A program made the position numbers and the translations under genes. A DNA stretch of 9,926 nt. Source: Lactiplantibacillus brownii. GTDB taxonomy: Bacteria; Bacillota; Bacilli; Lactobacillales; Lactobacillaceae. Numbering within the stretch: position 1 is the stretch's first letter; every line of letters starts with the position of its first letter. The stretch is from assembly GCF_031085375.1 (NCBI RefSeq), contig NZ_JAVCWF010000010.1:1-9926 (forward strand). The letters run 5' to 3'. Below are positions 5,267 through 9,926 of this stretch, one piece after another. The notes under the pieces are model-generated. The model was not told where the DNA came from. It saw nothing but the letters and a program-made list of their open reading frames with translations, and searched no databases.

Positions 5267-5854
5267 CTAACCAAAATCAATTTGATCTAACATAGTTTCG
5301 GTACTGGCCTGGTCTAAGCCTAAATAAGCTAAAGTCATGGCTTCACTGGAATGATTTAATAAGTGCATGACTAAGCCAATATTGTAATTGGATTGCGTAT
5401 AAACGCGATAAGCCCCAGTTTTGCGCATCGTGTGGGTACCAAGGTAATTAATGCTTAAAAGATCGCCAACCTTACTCATAATTTTGTAGAACTGTTTTTC
5501 CGTAATATGCCGTTCTGGGTGTTGAATGGACGGAAAGAGCCATTCAGAATCCAGCTTATGATCAAGCAGCCATTGACGGTACAATAAGAGCTCTGTTTGA
5601 ACAGGTTTAAGGTACAAGGTATTCGGTTTACCAGTTTTTCGGTCATGAATAAACGCATTTTGTTTAATAGAACCGTCCGGATTAAAAATATCGGTTTGTT
5701 TTAAGCCCATAACGTCACTCACTCGCAGTAGCGTCGCTTTACCAACTTGAAAAATCGTATAGTTACGTCGGCCAGCTTTAAAGTTGTTGAGTAAGGTATC
5801 TTGCACCTCTTTGAGAACGTTTGAATCTTTGATGGGTAAGACAACTTGTTGCAT
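5267..5854 (-). CDS. Short tyrosine recombinase (integrase-like)
   Basis: A 195-aa site-specific recombinase consisting of little more than the catalytic domain of the phage integrase/Xer family. The expected residues can all be placed: R44 (TLLRVSDVMGLK), K73 (HDRKTGKPNTLYL), H141-x-x-R144 (GTHTMRKTG), H168 (LLNHSS) and nucleophile Y177 (TLAYLGL). The N-terminal SAM-like DNA-binding domain of full-length enzymes (about 300 aa) is missing. The ATG at 5854 has AAGGAG 8 nt upstream, so the short form looks native rather than truncated. It is divergent from the toxin-antitoxin operon, and the shared 80-bp region holds phased AGTACAA repeats. Likely roles are plasmid multimer resolution or inversion/integration; which one is not shown by the sequence. 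No terminator is evident downstream. Confidence 0.88.
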   Translation of the reverse strand: MQQVVLPIKDSNVLKEVQDTLLNNFKAGRRNYTIFQVGKATLLRVSDVMGLKQTDIFNPDGSIKQNAFIHDRKTGKPNTLYLKPVQTELLLYRQWLLDHKLDSEWLFPSIQHPERHITEKQFYKIMSKVGDLLSINYLGTHTMRKTGAYRVYTQSNYNIGLVMHLLNHSSEAMTLAYLGLDQASTETMLDQIDFG

Positions 5855-5877
5855 AGTTTTAGCTCCTTAAAAAAAAA

Positions 5878-5906
5878 TTGATTTTTAGTACAAATTAAAG
5901 TACAAT
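5878..5906 (+). promoter_or_regulatory. Toxin-antitoxin operon promoter
   Basis: TTGATT (5878-5883), a 17-bp spacer and TACAAT (5901-5906) give a good sigma-70-type promoter, with a predicted transcript start near 5913. The -10 lies inside the AGTACAA repeat array. Confidence 0.65.
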
Positions 5907-5917
5907 ATTAAGTACAA
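5887..5917 (+). promoter_or_regulatory. Three AGTACAA direct repeats, 12-bp period (candidate operator)
   Basis: Identical AGTACAA copies at 5887-5893, 5899-5905 and 5911-5917, each with the self-complementary GTAC core, repeat exactly every 12 bp. They cover the -10 of the toxin-antitoxin promoter and lie 33 bp upstream of the recombinase start. They could be the antitoxin operator or a recombinase binding site. Confidence 0.65.
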
Positions 5918-5933
5918 AGAAAGGGTGGTAAAT

Positions 5934-6212
5934 ATGACATTAGCACTAACACAGAGTGATTTTCGCGCTAACCTAAAAAAATATTTAGATCAAGTTAATG
6001 ACGAAGATGAAACCGTTTATATTGCTCGTTCAAATAGTCGCGCAGTAGCCATCGTTTCACAAGAAAAAATGGACTGGCTAGAAAGAGCATTAAAAGCTAA
6101 AGAAGGTTCGTTAGAATATGCAATTGCACGTGATCAGTTAATTAAACGCCATGTTTTACCTGACGATGAAATTGTTGCATCAGATGATGATTATTGGGGT
6201 CAGTTTAAATAA
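5934..6212 (+). CDS. Phd/YefM-family antitoxin
   Basis: A 92-aa antitoxin that binds and neutralises the toxin encoded next to it and should repress its own promoter. The N-terminal Phd/YefM DNA-binding fold is recognisable from TQSDFRANLKKYLDQVNDED, followed by TVYIARSNSRAVAIVSQEKM. The acidic C-terminal part (from about residue 55, ending DDYWGQFK) is the expected flexible toxin-binding tail. I prefer the ATG at 5934, with AGGGTGG 5 nt upstream, over an in-frame GTG at 5925 that lies inside the ribosome binding site. The stop codon overlaps the toxin start by one base (TAATG), indicating translational coupling. The operator is probably the AGTACAA array. Confidence 0.92.
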   Translation: MTLALTQSDFRANLKKYLDQVNDEDETVYIARSNSRAVAIVSQEKMDWLERALKAKEGSLEYAIARDQLIKRHVLPDDEIVASDDDYWGQFK

Positions 6213-6568
6213 TGAAAAAACTAAGATTTAAACCACGTGCAACCTTTAATGCTGATCTAAAACGGTTAGCCAGTTTAGACAAATCTATTATTGATGAAGT
6301 TCGAGCAGCCATTGACCTGTTGCTTGAGCAACAACAATTACCACCAGAATTTGAGGATCATGAGCTTAATCGGCGCATGAGCGGTTATAATGAATTTCAC
6401 TTACGAGATACCCCGAAAAACAAAACACCAAGCGAAACTAACGATGTCCTGGTGGTTTATACGATTGATAAAGATGAACTAGTCTTAATTGGCATTCGAG
6501 TCGGATCGCATGATCATTTATTTCCTGGTCAAAATCGTGCCAAAAGGTATCGAAAAAATGACGAATAA
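6212..6568 (+). CDS. YafQ/RelE-like mRNA interferase toxin
   Basis: A 118-aa ribosome-dependent RNase toxin. The YafQ pattern is clear: LPPEFEDHEL with H50, a GYNEFHLRD strand with H63 and D66, a VLVVYTID strand, and the C-terminal VGSHDHLF with H100 and F104, which match the catalytic histidines and aromatic of E. coli YafQ. About ten extra residues (TPKNKTPSETND, 67-78) sit between the HLRD and VLVVY strands, where the E. coli protein has a tight turn. The C-terminal tail is basic. Start ATG at 6212 overlaps the antitoxin stop. The operon ends at a strong terminator. Pairing a YafQ-like toxin with a Phd/YefM antitoxin, rather than DinJ, is a hybrid type II module that stabilises plasmids by post-segregational killing. 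Confidence 0.9.
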   Translation: MKKLRFKPRATFNADLKRLASLDKSIIDEVRAAIDLLLEQQQLPPEFEDHELNRRMSGYNEFHLRDTPKNKTPSETNDVLVVYTIDKDELVLIGIRVGSHDHLFPGQNRAKRYRKNDE

Positions 6569-6596
6569 AAGAAGTTATTTCTTTAATATTAAAATA

Positions 6597-6640
6597 AATA
6601 ACCCCCAAGATCTATATTATAGATTTTGGGGGTTATTCTT
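6597..6640 (+). terminator. Strong terminator of the toxin-antitoxin operon
   Basis: AATAACCCCCAA (6597-6608) pairs perfectly with TTGGGGGTTATT (6626-6637). Seven further inner pairs, one of them G-U, close a 3-nt loop, and TTATTCTTTC follows. The A-rich left flank means it could also act on minus-strand transcripts coming from the csoR side. Confidence 0.9.
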
Positions 6641-6839
6641 TCAATGTTTTCGAGGGGCGATTTGTGAATTATAGTCCCTAATATAGGGACAAAGCTTATT
6701 TGAAAGTTTTTCTCAAACACATCTGTATTTTAGACTGTGCCACTATTATTCTCTGTTATAGGGTTTAATTTAGACAGTTCTAATGAACATATCTAACTTA
6801 AATAGATTGTGAGACACGAAATGGCTATTAAGGTATGCC
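6641..6839. other. Intergenic region with small inverted repeats
   Basis: No gene is seen. A 7-bp dyad, GTCCCTA-ATA-TAGGGAC, lies at 6674-6690. TTTTAGACTGTG (about 6729) and TTTAGACAGTTC (about 6769) resemble the right ends of IS5-type elements, and a similar left-end-like motif occurs at 8828-8843, but no transposase sequence accompanies them here. AAATGGC (6819-6825) is mirrored by GCCATTT (6846-6852) over the csoR stop, without a T run, so it is at best a weak terminator. Confidence 0.35.
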
Positions 6840-7103
6840 CTATTTGCCATTTAGCAAAACTTTTATTGCTTGGCTGTACTGTTCTTGAGTATTTTTAACC
6901 TCAGAATAGCCACGAATGTTTTCTGCAATAATTAGTTTAATAGTTTTATCAAAACTCGCCTTAGCAGCTACTAGTTGAGTGATAACTTCCTTACAGTCTC
7001 GGCCTGTTTCCATCATATGAATAACACCTTTAATTTGCCCGCTAGCGCGGCTTAATCGATTTTGTATTTGGGTGGTTGCAGCGCTTTTTAGTATATTTGA
7101 CAT
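6840..7103 (-). CDS. CsoR/FrmR-family (DUF156) transcriptional repressor
   Basis: An 87-aa all-helical repressor of the copper/nickel/formaldehyde/persulfide sensor family. The start of the family fold is visible in LSRASGQIKGVIHMMETGRD, followed by C37 (RDCKEVITQL), the position of the first ligand cysteine in CsoR. The usual second ligands, equivalent to His61 and Cys65 of M. tuberculosis CsoR or the second cysteine of CstR, are absent; the segment reads AENIRGYSEV. Copper sensing by the standard site is therefore unlikely. A single reactive cysteine suggests thiol, persulfide or electrophile sensing, or loss of function. The ATG at 7103 has AAGGAG 7 nt upstream. The stop of the thioredoxin remnant is 24 bp upstream, so the two formed one operon. 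Confidence 0.88.
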   Translation of the reverse strand: MSNILKSAATTQIQNRLSRASGQIKGVIHMMETGRDCKEVITQLVAAKASFDKTIKLIIAENIRGYSEVKNTQEQYSQAIKVLLNGK

Positions 7104-7127
7104 GGTTGATCTCCTTAAAGTATTAAA

Positions 7128-7447
7128 CTAACTGTTTTTAGTATTCCAACTATATAACGGCGCTGGTTGTTCCCCGACCAGTTTGTTTACCAATTTGCCA
7201 TTTTTTAATAATTAATGTTGGAATTCCCTGGATGCCTAATTTTTGAGCAATTGCACGACTATGGTCGATGTTAATCGAGAAGGAATTGATTTTTCCCAAA
7301 TTGCTCTTCCTCGGAAAGATGGTACAAAACTGGATCCATTATTTACAGGGCCCACACCAATCAGCTCTGAAGTCAATTAATGATATTCCCTCATTCAGTC
7401 ATTTTATCAAATGTGCGATTATTTATTTCTGTTATTACAGCTGTCAT
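7128..7447 (-). pseudogene. trxA: Thioredoxin pseudogene with several frameshifts
   Basis: Piecing frames together restores a whole thioredoxin of about 105 residues. The pieces are MTAVITEINNRTFDKMTE; EGISLIDFRADWCGPCK with the WCGPC active site intact; MDPVLYHLSEEEQ; INSFSINIDHSRAIAQKLGI; QGIPTLIIK with the cis-proline loop; and finally GKLVNKLVGEQPAPLYSWNT. Four single-base shifts are needed, near codons 18, 36, 50 and 80, mostly next to A or G runs, and TGA or TAA stops interrupt the original frame. The restored stop (7128-7130) sits just upstream of the csoR-type gene. As written it cannot make thioredoxin. No Shine-Dalgarno is seen before 7447. The lesions may be real decay or homopolymer sequencing errors; the neighbouring genes are intact. 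Confidence 0.88.
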
Positions 7448-7535
7448 AAATACCAATTAATTTTTTAAAATATTTGCCTTTGCTGTAAGCAGACATAAAC
7501 TTAACAATCATAAATTTTCAATATTGAACTTTATT

Positions 7536-7880
7536 TTAAACATCATTTGTGTGTATAGATTCTTTGTATATTTCTCCCCATTTCCACATTTCACGAATTA
7601 ACGGTTTTAATTTCCACCCAATACTTGTTAAAGAATATTCTACTTTAACAGGTACTTCTGCGTATACTTCTCTATGGATTAACCCACGGATTTCCATGAT
7701 TTTTAAATGCTGTGACAATACTTTGTTCGATACGCCGTCCAGCCCCTTGGCTAATTCACTGAAACGTTTAGTGCCATTTAATAATTCACGAATAATCAAT
7801 ATTTTCCAGTGATCACCAATTAAAAGAGCAGTAGTTGCAACTGGACACTGTGGGAGCTCTAAGTACTTTAAATCTGTCAT
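7536..7880 (-). CDS. HxlR-family winged-helix transcriptional regulator
   Basis: A 114-aa DNA-binding regulator, the usual length for the family. Typical HxlR features in order are: an N-terminal cysteine C12 in QCPVATTALLIGDHWKILII, then RFSELAKGLDGVSNKVLSQH (recognition helix region), then LKIMEIRGLIHREVYAEVPV (wing) and VEYSLTSIGWKL. C12 is the only cysteine and sits where YodB, HypR and QorR carry their redox-sensing thiol, so a quinone, aldehyde or diamide sensor is plausible; the inducer is not known. The ATG at 7880 has AGAAGGG 5 nt upstream. It is divergent from the NAD(P)-binding oxidoreductase, and a palindromic operator lies in the shared promoter region, a standard arrangement for control of both genes. 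Confidence 0.93.
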   Translation of the reverse strand: MTDLKYLELPQCPVATTALLIGDHWKILIIRELLNGTKRFSELAKGLDGVSNKVLSQHLKIMEIRGLIHREVYAEVPVKVEYSLTSIGWKLKPLIREMWKWGEIYKESIHTNDV

Positions 7881-7897
7881 ATACGCCCTTCTTTCTA

Positions 7898-7923
7898 TAG
7901 TTACTAATTAGTAACTAGGTTAC
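7898..7923. promoter_or_regulatory. Palindromic operator between hxlR-type gene and oxidoreductase
   Basis: A perfect 20-bp palindrome (TAGTTACTAATTAGTAACTA, 7898-7917) is followed by a third half-site, so that GTAAC-TAG-GTTAC (7911-7923) forms a second overlapping dyad. It lies just downstream of, and abuts, the hxlR-type -10, which suits autorepression. Confidence 0.75.
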
Positions 7924-7950
7924 TATAACATATTTTATTTACATTTATAA
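7922..7950 (-). promoter_or_regulatory. Predicted promoter of the HxlR-type gene
   Basis: Minus strand: TTATAA (7945-7950), a 17-bp spacer, then TATAGT (7922-7927) with a TGT extension. It overlaps the last half-site of the operator. No equally good promoter was found for the divergent oxidoreductase; CATAAT near 7964 is a possible -10. Confidence 0.5.
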
Positions 7951-8005
7951 CCAAGTATTTTACCATAATAAGTACACAAATATCTTAATTTAAAGGAGAA
8001 AGATT

Positions 8006-8623
8006 ATGAATATCGGTATTATTGGTGCAACAGGTAAATTAGGCAACTTGTTAGTTGAAAAATTACTTGATAAGGGCGAGAAGCCAATTGGCATTGTTCG
8101 AAACAAGTCTAAGCTAGTAACTAATATTCCAGTTATTGAGAAAGATATTTTCAATCTGACATCTGGCGATATTAAGGGGTTAGACGTTCTAGTAAATGCT
8201 TTCAATGCACCCTTGAATGACCCAAAACAGTTCATCACATCTACTGAACATTTAATCAGTATTTTAGGAGGTACTAAAACCCGCTTAGTATTTGCTGGTG
8301 GAGCGGGAGTTTTATTAGTTGACGAAAAGACCAGATTGGTTGACACACCGGAAGTCCCGGCAGAATTCAAGCCCATTGCGGAGGCCGAAGTAACTGCATT
8401 TGAAAAACTAGCTAAAGTTAAGGATTTTGATTGGACCTACATGGCTCCCCCAGCAGTAATGGACTTTGATGCACCCCACACAGGCCGTCATGCTTTTTCT
8501 GGTAATAAATTAGGTGTGAACGAATCTGGTAAGAGTTTTATCAGTTATTCAGATTATGCCGACGCATTTGTTGAAAAAATTTTCAATCCTGAAAACCACT
8601 CAGTTGTTGGTGTTTACGATTAA
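8006..8623 (+). CDS. NAD(P)-binding oxidoreductase, atypical SDR (NmrA/YhfK-like)
   Basis: A 205-aa cytosolic protein with a Rossmann fold. The nucleotide-binding loop is GATGKLG (G7, G10 and G13), and IVRN after the second strand (R32) favours NADP. The classical YxxxK catalytic pair of short-chain dehydrogenases is not evident, so it belongs with the atypical PF13460-type group. Conserved-looking later motifs are RLVFAGGAGVLL, DWTYMAPPAVM and the FISYSDYADAFVEKI helix. The substrate is unknown; relatives next to HxlR regulators are thought to reduce or sense quinones and aldehydes (inference). The ATG at 8006 has AAAGGAG 7 nt upstream. It is divergent from the HxlR-type regulator and shares its operator. 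No terminator is visible; an IS5-type fragment follows a few bases after the stop. Confidence 0.9.
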   Translation: MNIGIIGATGKLGNLLVEKLLDKGEKPIGIVRNKSKLVTNIPVIEKDIFNLTSGDIKGLDVLVNAFNAPLNDPKQFITSTEHLISILGGTKTRLVFAGGAGVLLVDEKTRLVDTPEVPAEFKPIAEAEVTAFEKLAKVKDFDWTYMAPPAVMDFDAPHTGRHAFSGNKLGVNESGKSFISYSDYADAFVEKIFNPENHSVVGVYD

Positions 8624-8629
8624 TTAATT

Positions 8630-8794
8630 CGACCAGCTTTAGAAAATTTTTGCAAGCAAACTAAGCCTTGGAAGTATGGCCTCTACGAGACCATCTGTGC
8701 GGTCCTATATGTCTTGAAAAACGATTGCCAATGGCACCAAGTTCCAGACGTTTTCCCAGAATGGCGGTCAATGTACAACTATTACAAAATTTAG
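8630..8794 (+). pseudogene. IS5-family transposase fragment
   Basis: An open stretch without a start codon encodes KPWKYGLYETICAVLYVLKN, DCQWHQVPDVFPEWRSMYNY, then YKI and a stop. This is the typical N-terminal signature of IS5/IS427-group transposases (an ILYVLRTGCPW-like helix followed by FPPWSTVY). The catalytic domain is absent. A motif resembling an IS5-type left end, GAAGCTGTCTAAAATC, lies at 8828-8843, about 40 bp before IS30 copy 2. The remnant shows that this edge of the cargo had been a transposition site before the IS30 copy was placed. Confidence 0.75.
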
Positions 8795-8883
8795 TTAACT
8801 AAAGTCGTTTTTGCGCTATTGCCTAAGAAGCTGTCTAAAATCTATGATTTTTGATATACTTCTATGTAAAAAAGTGAGTTTAA

Positions 8884-8907
8884 GGTAGATTGTAAAATTA
8901 ATCCGAA
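8884..8907 (+). repeat. Left terminal inverted repeat, IS copy 2
   Basis: Identical to the left repeat of copy 1. Confidence 0.92.
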
Positions 8908-8921
8908 CGCTGTTCGGACAA

Positions 8922-8984
8922 AAAAGATCAGCTTCCTTTAAAATGGTGTTTACCACAAACCCATCTTTTAGGAGCTGATCTTTT
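8922..8984 (+). promoter_or_regulatory. Hairpin that masks the transposase start, IS copy 2
   Basis: The same stem as at 1214-1276, without base changes. It pairs over the Shine-Dalgarno and the TTG start at 8983. Confidence 0.7.
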
Positions 8985-9912
8985 GTCTAGTATAGCCTAT
9001 TCCGAACGAATTAAAATCGAAACCTTTTGTGAACTAGGGCTGTCCAATATCCAAATGGGCGTTCGGCTGAACCGATCACCGTCAACAATTTCTTATGAAT
9101 TATCTCGATGCCAACCTTATCAGGCTGAATTAGCACGAACAGATGCCGAATACAAGCGATCACGATGTGGTCGGAAAACTAAGCTGAGCGATGAGTTAAA
9201 GCAAAAAATTCTCAACCATTTACGTCTAAGCTGGTCACCAGGAATGATTGCTCATGAATTTAAACTAGCTACTAAATCTATTTATAATTGGCTAAATCAG
9301 GGGAGAATTAGTTTCTCCTTGAATGATCTACCTGAACATGGCGTACGCCAACGGCGTAACATTGACCAACGATCCAAATATAATCAATCTTTGGGGCGAT
9401 CAATTGAACAGCGTCCCATGATGATTAATCAACGTAAGCACATCGGCGATTTTGAACTAGATACAGTCGTTGGTCCTCGTGGGCATAGTAAGGCAGTTTT
9501 ATTAACTTTAATCGATCGCAAATCACGGTTCCTTTGGGCATACCGGTTAAAAGATCGGACGACAGCGACTGTTAATGAAGCACTAACTAAGTTCCTAACC
9601 ACTTTTAATGGTCCGGTGCACAGCTTTACTGTGGACCGTGGCACTGAGTTTAGTGGGCTAGTATCACTTGAATCACAATATGGTATTAAGACCTATTACT
9701 GCCATGCTTATACGCCAGCTGAACGTGGTAGTAATGAACGCTTTAATCGGAATTTGCGTTATTTCTACCTTAAAGGAACATGTTTTGAGCACATTAGTGC
9801 TCAAGATTTAACGACGACGTTACTCCAAATTAACCAGCGACCGCTTAAAATACTCGACTGGCAAACACCGTATCAGGTTATGCTGACAAATTTGTCCAAA
9901 AATTCGGATTAA
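8983..9912 (+). CDS. IS30-family transposase, copy 2
   Basis: A full-length 309-aa DDE transposase with the same catalytic triad as copy 1 (D160, D218, E252) and the same TTG start preceded by AGGAG. Ten residues differ from copy 1. Three of these fall in one short block near the C-terminus (YLKGTC at residues 262-267, where copy 1 has YPKKTR). This block comes from a 26-bp patch with nine base changes, which looks like a mosaic from a third IS variant. It is intact, so either copy could supply active enzyme. Confidence 0.95.
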   Translation: MSSIAYSERIKIETFCELGLSNIQMGVRLNRSPSTISYELSRCQPYQAELARTDAEYKRSRCGRKTKLSDELKQKILNHLRLSWSPGMIAHEFKLATKSIYNWLNQGRISFSLNDLPEHGVRQRRNIDQRSKYNQSLGRSIEQRPMMINQRKHIGDFELDTVVGPRGHSKAVLLTLIDRKSRFLWAYRLKDRTTATVNEALTKFLTTFNGPVHSFTVDRGTEFSGLVSLESQYGIKTYYCHAYTPAERGSNERFNRNLRYFYLKGTCFEHISAQDLTTTLLQINQRPLKILDWQTPYQVMLTNLSKNSD

Positions 9913-9926
9913 ATTTGCAATCTACC
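9903..9926 (-). repeat. Right terminal inverted repeat, IS copy 2
   Basis: Identical to the right repeat of copy 1 (2195-2218); its last base is the last base of the window. Confidence 0.92.

Larger units (their letters stand above)
8884..9926 (+). mobile_element. IS30-family insertion sequence, ISLpl1-like, copy 2 (complete)
   Basis: The same 1043-bp element as at 1176-2218, in the same orientation, with both terminal repeats present. It is also preceded by TTAA, as copy 1 is. It ends on the final base of the window, so the right flank and any target duplication cannot be seen. By my reading it differs from copy 1 at about 18 bases, nine of them within 26 bp (9756-9781). Confidence 0.93.

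Noticed and set aside
6489..6674. Plus-strand ORF from the end of the toxin through the terminator
   Set aside because: Overlaps the toxin and reads through a perfect terminator stem.
7268..7468. Plus-strand ORF over the thioredoxin remnant
   Set aside because: The minus strand encodes recognisable thioredoxin pieces including WCGPC; the plus frame has no ribosome binding site.
7549..7812. Plus-strand ORF opposite the HxlR-type gene
   Set aside because: Antisense shadow of a well-supported regulator.
7990..8376. Minus-strand ORF opposite the oxidoreductase
   Set aside because: Antisense shadow; the plus frame has a strong ribosome binding site and a Rossmann motif.

Overview
The window looks like DNA from a low-GC Gram-positive lactic acid bacterium, most likely the Lactiplantibacillus plantarum group. 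Signs of this are strong AAGGAG-type ribosome binding sites, two copies of an IS30-family element that I recognise as ISLpl1-like, a Rep_3 plasmid initiator with 22-bp iterons, and several lactobacillus-type regulators. The species call is inference.

Layout. Bases 1-1140 hold a pnuC-type nicotinamide riboside transporter on the minus strand, with its own promoter and terminator and a visibly more GC-rich composition than what follows. A complete 1043-bp IS30-family element lies at 1176-2218. Bases 2219-8883 are a plasmid-like segment. It contains a helix-turn-helix/coiled-coil protein (+), a convergent Rep_3 replication initiator (-) with four upstream iterons and one extra inverted iteron over its stop codon, and an AT-rich region. 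These are followed by a truncated small gene, a strongly structured non-coding stretch, a frameshifted gene with a good terminator, a MOBQ-type oriT-like site without a relaxase, and a short tyrosine recombinase (-). The recombinase is divergent from a Phd/YefM-YafQ-like toxin-antitoxin operon (+). Next comes a thiol/redox cargo: a thioredoxin pseudogene followed by a CsoR/FrmR-type repressor (-), and an HxlR-type regulator (-) divergent from an NAD(P)-binding oxidoreductase (+). A fragment of an IS5-type transposase follows. A second, directly repeated IS30 copy occupies 8884-9926 and ends on the last base of the window.

How the parts fit. Replication (rep, iterons), mobilisation in trans (oriT), probable multimer or site-specific recombination (recombinase) and addiction (toxin-antitoxin) make a self-contained plasmid backbone carrying a small redox-response cargo. 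This backbone lies precisely between two direct IS copies, next to a gene that is usually chromosomal. The arrangement fits a plasmid joined to another replicon by IS30 recombination. Recombination between the two copies would release a circle of 7708 bp. The two IS copies differ at about 18 positions by my reading, half of them within 26 bp, which argues against one recent duplication and for recombination between pre-existing copies.

No rRNA, tRNA or CRISPR array was seen. The best unexplained elements are the inverted iteron at the end of rep, the structured region at about 4378-4560, and the phased AGTACAA repeats between recombinase and antitoxin.
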